A DNA stretch of 60,820 bases from JBGUVL01 sp964370395. Lineage in GTDB: Bacteria > Bacillota_I > Bacilli_A > Erysipelotrichales > Erysipelotrichaceae. A program made the position numbers and the translations under genes. Under the pieces are notes generated by a model. The model made no database searches and was not told where the DNA came from. It saw only the letters and a program-made list of their open reading frames with translations. Where the stretch lies: positions 1-60,820 of the forward strand of contig CAYJIZ010000016.1 of assembly GCA_964370395.1 (NCBI GenBank). Direction: 5' to 3'. Positions 51,045-59,408 of this stretch are shown piece after piece; the first letter of the stretch is position 1; each line of letters starts with the position of its first letter.

Positions 51045-51731
51045 ATGGATAATGTTGAAGTGATAATTAATGAATTAAATCATGAGTTGAATTCATTTTA
51101 TACAAAAGAGATAAAAAGAAAAGAGAGTAGTTTATCTAAGAAATATTTTAAACGTTGTCAAAATGAACAAGAACAGCTTTCTTTATTTAGAAAGTTAACC
51201 CAAAGTGAGAATTTCACACTATTTTCGATTGCTACACTTTGGGTTAAAAATAATCCTATATTACTGTCAATGGATCATTTTGATTTGTATGAAAGCCTTT
51301 TATTCAAAAATATTAAAGACTGGAGCTTTTGTGATCAGTATTGTTATCGCGTATTAAATCCGATGTTGGAAGCCTTTCCTGAAATATTCATTCATGTAGT
51401 AGATTGGGCGAAATCAGATAGAGTGTATGTACGTAGAGCAAGTGCAGTATGTTTGATTCATTCTTCTACTGCGTTTAGTGTAAATGTAGCGTTTGATTCA
51501 GTTTCAACACTCTGTGATTGTTTAATGAATGATAAAGCAATTCATGTTCAAAAAGGAATGGGATGGTTATTAAAGTATGCTTATTTAAGTTATCCAGAAG
51601 AAACTGTCAATTATTTGAAAAGAAATGCAGAACGGATGTGTTCGATTACTTACGCTTATGCATTAGAAAAAATGCCAAAAAATACAAAAGAAATGTTGCG
51701 TGCGTTTCGTAAGCAGAATGAAGAAAGGTGA
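51045..51731 (+). CDS. AlkD-like DNA alkylation repair glycosylase
   Basis: HEAT-repeat glycosylase family that removes bulky or cationic N3/N7-alkylpurines. 228 aa, family-sized. Hallmarks: VDWAKSDRVYVRRASAVCLI, corresponding to the W-S-x-x-x-W-x-RR-A-x-V region with the catalytic acidic residue nearby; VQKGMGWLLKYAY; and ITYAYALEKMP near the end. The Trp usually found before the double Arg is Tyr here, and the later TRYAIE motif is altered, so this is a diverged member. It overlaps the channel gene's leader by a few bases. Confidence 0.8.
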   Translation: MDNVEVIINELNHELNSFYTKEIKRKESSLSKKYFKRCQNEQEQLSLFRKLTQSENFTLFSIATLWVKNNPILLSMDHFDLYESLLFKNIKDWSFCDQYCYRVLNPMLEAFPEIFIHVVDWAKSDRVYVRRASAVCLIHSSTAFSVNVAFDSVSTLCDCLMNDKAIHVQKGMGWLLKYAYLSYPEETVNYLKRNAERMCSITYAYALEKMPKNTKEMLRAFRKQNEER

Positions 51732-51736
51732 GGAAA

Positions 51737-52534
51737 ATGAAATTCAACAAATGGCTATTTGAGTTAATTCGAGAAGATGACCAAAATGATAGAGAAGCAA
51801 AACTATTTGATATTATCATCATTATTTTGATTTTTCAAAGTGTGATTGCAGTTGTATTAACGACTTTTCCTGAAGTGCCTGCTTATGTTCATAAGTTTAA
51901 TCGGATAATGGAGTATATCACTGTTACGGTATTTACAATTGAGTATATTGCGAGAGTATACGTAGCACATCTTTACCATCCAGATCAAAATAAATGGAAG
52001 GTAACAATTCGTTATGTCTTCTCGTTTATGGCATTAATTGATTTGATCTCGATATTGCCATTTTATCTTCCGATGGTTTTTAAAGTGGACTTACGAGCGC
52101 TTCGAATGTTACGGTTGTTTCGATTGTTGCGTATCTTTAAATTAAATCGTTATTTCTCAGGTTTTTTAGTTGTCATTAACGTTTTAAAGAAAAAGAAAGA
52201 GGAATTGATTGCATCGCTATTTGTTGTCGTTGTGTTAATGATTGTCGCTTCTATTCTAATGTATTTCTTTGAACATGAAGCACAACCAACCGTATTTGAG
52301 AATGCCTTCTCTGGTTTATGGTGGGCAGTGGAAACCGTCACAACACTAGGGTATGGAGATATTTATCCAGTGACCTTTATGGGACGATTACTTGCTACGT
52401 TTATCGCATTCTTAGGCATCGCTTTGGTAGCCGTACCAACAGGGATTATTAGTGCTGGAATGAGTGATAAGTTACAACATCACAAAGAGAAACAAAAAAA
52501 TTATTGTCCTAATTGCGGAGAAAAATTACATTAA
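51737..52534 (+). CDS. Voltage-gated K+ channel (Kv type) with C-terminal zinc-knuckle
   Basis: A 265-aa six-segment cation channel. S1-S3 lie within 24-115. S4 is a regular Arg ladder (LRALRMLRLFRLLRIFKL, about 119-136). The pore loop carries the K+ selectivity filter TTLGYGD (202-208), and S6 ends ALVAVPTGIISAGM. The last residues form YCPNCGEKLH, half of a zinc-ribbon, which could bind metal between subunits of the tetramer. ATG at 51737 follows AGGTGAGG; a GTG nine bases upstream is less likely. It is in a two-gene unit with the AlkD-like gene. Confidence 0.92.
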   Translation: MKFNKWLFELIREDDQNDREAKLFDIIIIILIFQSVIAVVLTTFPEVPAYVHKFNRIMEYITVTVFTIEYIARVYVAHLYHPDQNKWKVTIRYVFSFMALIDLISILPFYLPMVFKVDLRALRMLRLFRLLRIFKLNRYFSGFLVVINVLKKKKEELIASLFVVVVLMIVASILMYFFEHEAQPTVFENAFSGLWWAVETVTTLGYGDIYPVTFMGRLLATFIAFLGIALVAVPTGIISAGMSDKLQHHKEKQKNYCPNCGEKLH

Positions 52535-52621
52535 TTTCAAGTGAAGGAAAAAGAAATATTAGAAATTTCATAGTTGGTAATAAATACCACTAAATATTGC
52601 TGTTTCTGCGCAAAAAAGTCA

Positions 52622-52650
52622 TTGACATTAAAATCAAATTATTATATTAT
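52622..52650 (+). promoter_or_regulatory. Promoter of the structured RNA
   Basis: Perfect TTGACA (52622-52627), 17-nt spacer, TATTAT (52645-52650). Predicted start about 52657. There is no open reading frame with a ribosome site in the next 380 nt. Confidence 0.75.
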
Positions 52651-52656
52651 ACTAAT

Positions 52657-52960
52657 GTTTTCAATCGCGTATAGCGAGAATAACTTTTGACCAGTTCTAA
52701 GAACTCAAGGCCATACGGACAGCCGGGTCAACTGCCGAGCGTGAAGTGTAACTTCACATTATTGATTGCGTTTAGAGCGCAACTTTTATAAGTTGGCAAC
52801 TTAATTGCCAGTTGGTTACTTCATAACCAAGTGTACTTGGGTGCACACTTGTGAAACGGTCAATAAGAGTGGTAAAAGTAGTTCTTACTATATAGACTCT
52901 GAAAACATCGAAGCAATTCATTAAAAATAGTAGGCAAACGCAAGCGCGCTTTTATTTTTT
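52657..52960 (+). ncRNA. Large structured RNA of unassigned class
   Basis: About 300 nt between the channel gene and speD with a run of complementary arms: TCGC/GCGA (52665-52677 region); AGTTC/GAACT (52693-52705); GTGAAGT/ACTTCAC (52741-52757); TTGCG/CGCAA (52766-52782); AACTT/AAGTT (52781-52794); TGGCAA/TTGCCA (52794-52810); TTGGTTA/TAACCAA (52812-52830); AAGTGT/ACACTT (52829-52850); AGAGT/ACTCT (52866-52900). A long-range TTGACC (52687-52692) with GGTCAA (52858-52863) closes a multibranch domain, and a second GGTCAA at 52726-52731 could compete. GGACAGCCGGGTCAACTGCCG is GC-rich against the AT-rich surroundings. An AAGCGCGCTT/T-rich end near 52942-52960 may terminate it. It may be an independent RNA, perhaps of the raiA class (unverified), or a 5' leader of the polyamine operon. 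Confidence 0.75.
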
Positions 52961-52987
52961 AGTGGAAGAACTTTCTTGACTAGTGAT

Positions 52988-53020
52988 AGGTGTACCATAA
53001 GTATATGGTGCACCTTTTTT
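52988..53020 (+). terminator. Strong terminator or attenuator just before speD
   Basis: AGGTGTACCATA (52988-52999) pairs with TATGGTGCACCT (53004-53015) over 12 bp with one G-U, then TTTTTT. It ends only 19 nt before the speD start. TTGACT at 52976-52981 and AAGTAT at 52999-53004 could be a promoter that lies inside the hairpin, so the element is either the end of the RNA above or a control point for the operon. Confidence 0.75.
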
Positions 53021-53038
53021 AGTGCTAGGGAGAATAGT

Positions 53039-53821
53039 ATGAGCGATAAACTAAAGTTGTATGGATTTAATAATCTAACAAAATCATTGAGTTTTAATAT
53101 TTATGATATTTGTTATGCGAAAAGTGAAAGAGAGCAACAAGATTATATTCGATATATCAATGAACAATATAATTCCAATCGTCTGACCCAGATACTAACT
53201 AAGCTTAGTGAAATGATTGGAGCAAAAGTATTGAATGTATCCAAACAGGATTATGAACCACAAGGGGCGAGTGTCACCATTTTAATAGCGGAACAGAGTA
53301 TGGTTGAAAATCGTAAAGGGGAAACAGTTGTAGGACATTTGGATAAAAGTCATATCAGTGTACATACGTATCCAGAGTACCATCCTCAAACATCCATCGC
53401 TACGTTTCGTGTAGATATAGACGTTGCGACATGTGGTGAAATTTCACCCTTGTCGACATTGGATTTTTTAATTAATAGTTTTGAATCAGACATTATTACC
53501 ATCGATTACAAAGTGCGTGGTTTTACGCGCAATGTGGATGGGGAGAAGGTGTTTTTGGATCACCGTATTACATCCATTCAAGATTACATACAAAAAGAAA
53601 CATTGGCGAAATACGATGCAATGGATTTGAATATATACCAAATGAATATGTTTCATACAAAGATGTTAATCAAAGAGATTGAACTACAAAACTACTTGTT
53701 TAATAGCGATGCGTACGAAATGCCACCACGTGTGCGTATGGATATATCACATTCGATTCGTAAAGAAATGATTGAGATATTCAACGGGAGTAATGTGTTT
53801 AAGGAGAATGGGAATGAATGA
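53039..53821 (+). CDS. speD: S-adenosylmethionine decarboxylase proenzyme (E. coli class)
   Basis: Makes decarboxylated SAM, the aminopropyl donor for spermidine. The self-cleavage site is visible in VVGHLDKSHISVHTYPE, where the Lys-Ser bond before Ser104 yields the pyruvoyl enzyme. DVATCGEISPLSTLDFL contains the catalytic Cys. The 260-aa size is that of the large class 1A form, not the short Bacillus/Thermotoga form. ATG at 53039 follows AGGGAGA. It overlaps speA by 8 nt and is the first gene of a six-gene polyamine operon. Confidence 0.95.
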   Translation: MSDKLKLYGFNNLTKSLSFNIYDICYAKSEREQQDYIRYINEQYNSNRLTQILTKLSEMIGAKVLNVSKQDYEPQGASVTILIAEQSMVENRKGETVVGHLDKSHISVHTYPEYHPQTSIATFRVDIDVATCGEISPLSTLDFLINSFESDIITIDYKVRGFTRNVDGEKVFLDHRITSIQDYIQKETLAKYDAMDLNIYQMNMFHTKMLIKEIELQNYLFNSDAYEMPPRVRMDISHSIRKEMIEIFNGSNVFKENGNE

Positions 53822-55271
53822 ACAAAATCGTATGCCACTAGTAGAGGCATTGGAGAAAATACGTAAGGATCGTTTGGTACCATTTGATGTACCAGGGCAT
53901 AAACGTGGAAAAGGGAATGTTGAATTAACTGATTTTTTAGGGGAACAATGTTTGTCTGTTGACGTGAATTCGATGAAACCACTGGATAATTTATGCCATC
54001 CAACTGGTGTAATCAAAGAAAGCGAACAATTGGCTGCGAAGGCCTTTGGTGCTGCACATGCATTTTTTATGGTGGGTGGAACCACTTCTGCAGTTCAAAC
54101 GATGATATTGGCTTGTATCAAACAAAATGAGGAAATTATTTTGCCGCGGAATGTGCACCAAAGTGTCATTAATGCACTTGTCTTATGTGGTGGAGTTCCA
54201 GTGTATATTAATCCTCAAAGTGATGCAAAACTAGGAATCGCGTTAGGGATGCGTGTGGATGATGTTGTGGATGCGATAAAAGCACATCCGAAAGCAAAAG
54301 CGATATTAATTAATAATCCAACGTATTACGGGATTTGTTCCAACTTAGAGAAGATCACAAAAATAGCACATGAATATGGATTAAAAGTATTGGTAGACGA
54401 AGCACATGGAACACACTTTTATTTTGCAGAAGGAATGCCGATGAATGCCATGGCAGCAAAAGCGGATATGGCGGCAGTTAGTATGCATAAATCAGGAGGT
54501 TCACTAACCCAAAGTTCTTTGTTGTTGTGTGGGGAGGATATGAATCCCGATTATGTGCGTACCATCATTAATTTAACCCAAACAACGAGTGCTTCTTATT
54601 TGTTGATGGCAAGTTTGGATATTTCACGTCGCAACTTAGCCCTACAAGGAAAACAGATGTTTGAGAAAGTAAAAAAACATGCCATGTATGCACGCGAAGA
54701 AATTAATGCGATTGGGGATTACTATGCGTATGCAAAGGAATTGATTAATGGCGATAGCGTATACGATTTCGATATTACCAAACTATCTGTTTGTACGTTA
54801 GGATTGGGTTTGAGTGGAATTGAAGTATACGATTTGCTTCGTGATGAATATGGAATTCAAATCGAGTTTGGTGATTTAGGAAATGTTTTAGCTTACATTT
54901 CTGTAGGTGATAAAAATAAAAATGTAGAACGTTTGGTAAGTGCATTAAATGATATTCGACGTAATTATAAAAAAGAAAACAAAAATGCTTTGGATAGTAA
55001 CTACGTTCATCCAAAGGTTGTCGCTTCTTTGCAAGATGCGTTCTATGCACAGAAAGAAACGTATCCTTTGGAAGAGTGCGTGAATAAGGTGAGTGGAGAG
55101 TTTGTGATGTGTTATCCTCCAGGTATTCCTATCATTGCGCCTGGGGAGTTAGTAAGCAAGGAGATTGTTGCTTATATTAACCATGCGAAAGAAAAAGGTT
55201 GTGTTATTACAGGACCGATGAGTAAAACAGCAAGTCACTTACAAGTGCTGAAAGGAGACTATCATGGATGA
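53814..55271 (+). CDS. speA: Biosynthetic arginine decarboxylase (aspartate-aminotransferase fold)
   Basis: PLP-dependent decarboxylase of the Orn/Lys/Arg family, 485 aa, lacking the N-terminal wing of the degradative enzymes, as in B. subtilis SpeA. PLP lysine in SMHKSGGSLTQSS; cofactor-binding VDEAHGTHFYF; N-terminal PFDVPGHKRGKGN; C-terminal MCYPPGIPIIAPGE. The ATG at 53814 follows AAGGAGAA; the upstream in-frame ATG is inside speD. Arginine is the likely substrate because an agmatinase lies in the same operon; lysine or ornithine decarboxylation cannot be excluded by sequence. Confidence 0.92.
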   Translation: MNEQNRMPLVEALEKIRKDRLVPFDVPGHKRGKGNVELTDFLGEQCLSVDVNSMKPLDNLCHPTGVIKESEQLAAKAFGAAHAFFMVGGTTSAVQTMILACIKQNEEIILPRNVHQSVINALVLCGGVPVYINPQSDAKLGIALGMRVDDVVDAIKAHPKAKAILINNPTYYGICSNLEKITKIAHEYGLKVLVDEAHGTHFYFAEGMPMNAMAAKADMAAVSMHKSGGSLTQSSLLLCGEDMNPDYVRTIINLTQTTSASYLLMASLDISRRNLALQGKQMFEKVKKHAMYAREEINAIGDYYAYAKELINGDSVYDFDITKLSVCTLGLGLSGIEVYDLLRDEYGIQIEFGDLGNVLAYISVGDKNKNVERLVSALNDIRRNYKKENKNALDSNYVHPKVVASLQDAFYAQKETYPLEECVNKVSGEFVMCYPPGIPIIAPGELVSKEIVAYINHAKEKGCVITGPMSKTASHLQVLKGDYHG

Positions 55272-56115
55272 TTTATGGTATAGCGAGAAACATACCCCAA
55301 CCACAAAGTTGTCGATAAAAGTGGATCGTGTTCTTCATCAAGAACAAAGTGAGTACCAAAGTATTGCATTATTCGAATCTCGCGAGTTTGGTCGCTTTTT
55401 AAGTTTGGATGGGCGTTTGATGCTGACACAAAAAGATGAATTTATTTACCATGAGATGATTACGCATGTGGCAATGGCAGTTAATCCTCAAATTGAAAGT
55501 ATCTTAGTGATTGGTGCTGGAGATGGAGGAGTGGCACGTGAATTAAGCAAGTATAATCATATTAAACAAATTGATTTGGTTGAAATAGATGAGCGAGTCA
55601 TTGCTTTAAGTAAAGAATATTTGCCTTTTTGTGCCTGTGGTTTTGAACATGATTGTGTCAATGTGATCATTCAAGATGGTCTTAAGTTTGTTCGCTCTAA
55701 ACACGAAACTTATGATTTGATTATTGTGGATTCCACAGATCCTTTTGGACCTGGTGAAGTATTGTTTACCAAAGAGTTTTACGGGGCTTGTTTCCATGCG
55801 CTAAAGGAAAAAGGAATACTGATTAATCAACATGAAAATGCGTTTTATGAAAGTAACATTGAAGAAATGAAAAGCGCTCACCGTAATATTAAAAAAGTGT
55901 TTCCGATAAGCTATGTTTACCAAGCGCATATCCCAACGTATCCATCTGGACATTGGTTGTTTGGGTTTGCTTCAAAAGGATTGTTACCGATTGTAGATAT
56001 GCAAGAAGAGAAATGGGAACAAATGCAAATTAAAACGAAGTATTATAATACGCAATTACATAAGGGAGCGTTTGCCTTACCAAATTATATTAAGGAGTTA
56101 TTAGATGAAGCATGA
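55264..56115 (+). CDS. speE: Spermidine synthase (aminopropyltransferase)
   Basis: Transfers the aminopropyl group of decarboxylated SAM to putrescine, or to agmatine in some bacteria, releasing methylthioadenosine. Motifs: YQSIALFESREFGRFLSLDG, donor-binding GAGDGGVARE, VDSTDPFGPGE with the catalytic Asp, and HWLFGFASKG. 283 aa, normal. ATG follows AAAGGAGA and overlaps speA by 8 nt and speB by 11 nt. The by-product links this operon to the methylthioribose cluster at 9.9-15.4 kb. Confidence 0.94.
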   Translation: MDDLWYSEKHTPTTKLSIKVDRVLHQEQSEYQSIALFESREFGRFLSLDGRLMLTQKDEFIYHEMITHVAMAVNPQIESILVIGAGDGGVARELSKYNHIKQIDLVEIDERVIALSKEYLPFCACGFEHDCVNVIIQDGLKFVRSKHETYDLIIVDSTDPFGPGEVLFTKEFYGACFHALKEKGILINQHENAFYESNIEEMKSAHRNIKKVFPISYVYQAHIPTYPSGHWLFGFASKGLLPIVDMQEEKWEQMQIKTKYYNTQLHKGAFALPNYIKELLDEA

Positions 56116-56977
56116 GAAAAATATAGAAACCTTTCTAGCTTGCGAGAGTAGCTATGAACAAGCAGAGGTAGTGTTGTTTGGAGCACCATTTGATGGAACT
56201 ACATCATACCGCCCAGGGACGCGTTTTGGTCCGAGTGCCATTCGCCATGAATCATATGGATTAGAAACGTATTCACCTTATTGTGATGCAGATTTAAATG
56301 ATTATGCGATTTATGATGCTGGGGATATGGAGCTACCATTTGGAAATACACAAAGAGTATTGGATCAAATAAGTAGTAAAACCAAACAATTACTAGAGGA
56401 TGGAAAACGTTTTGTGATGCTAGGGGGAGAACACTTAATTACGTTAGGTTCTTTTCGCGAAGTAGCAAAGAAGTATCCTGATGTACGTGTTATTCATCTT
56501 GATGCGCATACGGATTTAAGAACAGATTATCTAGGGGAGACATTATCCCACTCTACTGTTATGTATCACGTATGGGATATCATTGGTGATGATCGTATTT
56601 ATCAGTTTGGTATTCGCAGTGGAGAAAAAGAAGAGTTTGCGTTTGCGAAAGAGCATACGCATATGCAGAAGTTTACTGTGGAAGGGTTTCAACAATGTGT
56701 AGAAACATTGAAAGAATACCCAATTTACTTCACGCTTGATTTGGATGTATTGGACCCTTCTATTTTTTGTGGAACAGGAACACCAGAAGCTGGAGGAATT
56801 ACGTTTTCGCAATTAATGGATGTGATCTTGCAATTGCATCAATTGCAAATTGTAGGTTGTGATATCAATGAGTTGTCACCACATTATGACCAAAGTGGAA
56901 CATCAACTGCAACAGCTTGCAAAGTAACTAGAGAAATACTTTTACAAATTTGTATAGGAGGAAAAAATAATGAGTAA
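56105..56977 (+). CDS. speB: Agmatinase (ureohydrolase family)
   Basis: Hydrolyses agmatine to putrescine and urea at a di-manganese site. Metal motifs are complete: GGEHLITLG, HLDAHTDLR and TLDLDVLDPS. PGTRFGPSAIRHES is the conserved substrate-side region. 290 aa. ATG follows AAGGAG. It overlaps the dehydrogenase gene by 8 nt. An alternative role, splitting N1-aminopropylagmatine to spermidine as in Thermus, is possible because SpeE is adjacent. Confidence 0.94.
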   Translation: MKHEKNIETFLACESSYEQAEVVLFGAPFDGTTSYRPGTRFGPSAIRHESYGLETYSPYCDADLNDYAIYDAGDMELPFGNTQRVLDQISSKTKQLLEDGKRFVMLGGEHLITLGSFREVAKKYPDVRVIHLDAHTDLRTDYLGETLSHSTVMYHVWDIIGDDRIYQFGIRSGEKEEFAFAKEHTHMQKFTVEGFQQCVETLKEYPIYFTLDLDVLDPSIFCGTGTPEAGGITFSQLMDVILQLHQLQIVGCDINELSPHYDQSGTSTATACKVTREILLQICIGGKNNE

Positions 56978-58172
56978 ATGTTTAATTATCGGATGTGGAG
57001 GAGTCGCAAGTGTAGCGATTCATAAATGTTGTCAAAATAGTGAAGTGTTTGAAGAAATTATGGTGGCAAGTCGTACAAAATCAAAATGCGATGCGTTAAA
57101 AGAACAATTGCAACCAACAACAAAAACGAAAATTCATACGGCACAAGTAGATGCGGATAACGTAGAAGAATTAGTTGCCTTAATCAATACGTTTCAACCT
57201 TATGTTGTCTTAAACTTAGCATTGCCTTACCAAGACTTAACAATCATGGAAGCATGTCTACAAACAAAGACACATTATATTGATACGGCTAATTATGAGC
57301 CACTGGACACAGCTAAATTTGAATACAAATGGCAATGGGCATACCGTGAGAAATTCAAAGAGGCAGGAATTTGTGCCATCTTAGGTAGTGGTTTTGATCC
57401 AGGGGTAACGGGTGTATTTTCTGCCTATGCGATGAAGCATTACTTTGATGAAATTCACTACATTGATATTTTGGACTGCAATGGGGGAGACCATGGGTAT
57501 CCTTTTGCGACAAACTTTAATCCTGAAATTAACATTCGTGAAGTAGCAGCAAATGGAAGCTATTGGGAGAATGGAAATTGGATTGAAACGAAACCGATGG
57601 AAATTAAAAAAGAATACGATTTTAAGGGTGTAGGTAAAAAAGATATGTACTTACTTCACCATGAAGAATTAGAAAGCCTAGGGATGAACATAAAAGGCAT
57701 TCGTCGTATTCGTTTCTTTATGACATTTGGAGAAAGTTACTTAACACACTTAAAGTGTTTGGAAAATGTAGGATTAACTTCAATTGAACCGATTGAATAC
57801 GAAGGAAAACAAATCGTACCTTTGCAGTTCTTAAAAGCATTATTACCAGATCCTGCTTCTCTTGGTCCACGTACAGTTGGTAAAACAAACATCGGATGTA
57901 TTTTTAGAGGTGTAAAAGATGGAGTAGAGAAAAACTACTACGTATACAATATTTGTGATCACCAAGAGTGTTACAAAGAAGTGGGAAGCCAAGCCGTTTC
58001 TTATACAACAGGAGTGCCAGCAATGATTGCTGCGATGTTGTTGATCAAAGGAGAATGGAACAAACCAGGTGTTTATAATGTGGAAGAATTCAATCCAGAC
58101 CCATTTATGGAAGCATTAAACAAATGGGGATTGCCTTGGGTAGAAGATTTTAACCCTGTATTGGTGGATTAA
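56970..58172 (+). CDS. Carboxy(nor)spermidine dehydrogenase
   Basis: NADPH-dependent reductive condensation of putrescine (or diaminopropane) with aspartate semialdehyde. Saccharopine-dehydrogenase-like fold, 400 aa. Rossmann motif CLIIGCGGVASVAIHKC; ILGSGFDPGVTGVFSAY and DILDCNGGDHGYPFATNFNPEINIREV are diagnostic for the carboxynorspermidine group rather than lysine-pathway enzymes. ATG follows AGGAGGAAA. The stop overlaps nspC by one base. Together they form a SAM-independent route to spermidine. Confidence 0.93.
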   Translation: MSKCLIIGCGGVASVAIHKCCQNSEVFEEIMVASRTKSKCDALKEQLQPTTKTKIHTAQVDADNVEELVALINTFQPYVVLNLALPYQDLTIMEACLQTKTHYIDTANYEPLDTAKFEYKWQWAYREKFKEAGICAILGSGFDPGVTGVFSAYAMKHYFDEIHYIDILDCNGGDHGYPFATNFNPEINIREVAANGSYWENGNWIETKPMEIKKEYDFKGVGKKDMYLLHHEELESLGMNIKGIRRIRFFMTFGESYLTHLKCLENVGLTSIEPIEYEGKQIVPLQFLKALLPDPASLGPRTVGKTNIGCIFRGVKDGVEKNYYVYNICDHQECYKEVGSQAVSYTTGVPAMIAAMLLIKGEWNKPGVYNVEEFNPDPFMEALNKWGLPWVEDFNPVLVD

Positions 58173-59299
58173 TGGCACAGCGTTTTGATGTTCCAACACC
58201 TTGTTATGTCGTTGATGAAGCGAAGTTAATTCGAAATTTAGAAATACTAGCGGATGTAGCAAATCAAGCAGGGTGTAAGATATTATTGGCACAGAAAGCA
58301 TTTTCGATGTTTTCTGTGTACCCATTAATTGGAAAGTACTTAGCTGGTACAACCGCAAGTGGATTGTATGAAGCTAAGTTAGGAAAAGAAGAAATGGGAA
58401 AAGAGACACATATTTTTAGTGCTGCATACCAAGAAAAAGATATGGAAGAGATTTTGTCGATTTGTGATCATGTATCATTTAATTCGTTCACGCAATGGGA
58501 AATGTATCGCAAGCTTGCATTACAAGCTAATGTGAGTTGTGGCATTCGTGTGAATCCAGAACACTCTACTCAAAGTGGAGGGTTATACGATCCATGTGCA
58601 CCCGCTTCTCGTTTGGGTGTGACTCTTTCGCAGTTCAAAGAGGAATTATTAGATGGATTAGAAGGTTTGCATTTCCATACACTTTGCGAACAAAATAGTG
58701 ATGCACTAGTTGAAACACTGGAAGCATTCGAAGCGAAGTTTGCACATATTATTCCTAATATGAAATGGATTAATTTTGGTGGTGGGCATCATATCACAAG
58801 AGCAGATTATGATCGTAATGCGTTAATTGATTGTATCAAACGTTTTAAAGAAAAATATGATGTAGAAGTGTATTTAGAACCAGGTGAAGCAATTGCTTAC
58901 TATGCAGGTTATTTAGTGACAACTGTTTTGGATGTAGTGGAAAATGGGATGTCGATTGCGATATTAGATGCTTCTGCTGCTTGCCATATGCCTGATGTAT
59001 TAGAGATGCCATATCGACCTCCTTTGCAAGATAGTGCAGAGAAGGAAGAAAAAAAATATACGTATCGATTAAGTGGTCCTACTTGTTTAGCAGGAGATGT
59101 GATAGGAGATTATTCGTTTGATAAGCCGTTGTTGATTCATGATCAATTAGTATTTGAAGATATGGCAATCTATTCAATGGTGAAAAACAATACGTTTAAT
59201 GGGATACCACTGCCATCGATAGCTTTACTAAAAAAAGGAGGGGAAATTGAAATAGTAAAGGAATTTGGATACGAAGACTTTAAAGAGCGATTATCGTAA
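58172..59299 (+). CDS. nspC: Carboxy(nor)spermidine decarboxylase
   Basis: PLP enzyme of the alanine-racemase/DapDC fold, 375 aa, that decarboxylates carboxyspermidine to spermidine. PLP lysine in KILLAQKAFSMFSVYP; HFHTLCEQN; WINFGGGHHITRADYD; YLEPGEAIAYYAGYLVTTV; GPTCLAGDVIGDYSF (catalytic Cys). Starts at TAATG overlap with the dehydrogenase gene. Last gene of the operon; no clear terminator follows in the 109-nt gap. Confidence 0.94.
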   Translation: MAQRFDVPTPCYVVDEAKLIRNLEILADVANQAGCKILLAQKAFSMFSVYPLIGKYLAGTTASGLYEAKLGKEEMGKETHIFSAAYQEKDMEEILSICDHVSFNSFTQWEMYRKLALQANVSCGIRVNPEHSTQSGGLYDPCAPASRLGVTLSQFKEELLDGLEGLHFHTLCEQNSDALVETLEAFEAKFAHIIPNMKWINFGGGHHITRADYDRNALIDCIKRFKEKYDVEVYLEPGEAIAYYAGYLVTTVLDVVENGMSIAILDASAACHMPDVLEMPYRPPLQDSAEKEEKKYTYRLSGPTCLAGDVIGDYSFDKPLLIHDQLVFEDMAIYSMVKNNTFNGIPLPSIALLKKGGEIEIVKEFGYEDFKERLS

Positions 59300-59408
59300 T
59301 TGTTCAACCCTGTATAGCAGTTTATTTGTATATGATGATAAGGTTTGTCGAAGTTAAGCAAATCGTTATCTGAAAGTATAGTAAAAACAATAACATGGAG
59401 GGAATCAA

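Noticed and set aside
52657..52960. tmRNA or RNase P for the structured RNA
   Set aside because: No tRNA-like ends, tag frame or CCA, and none of the RNase P core sequences that I would expect.
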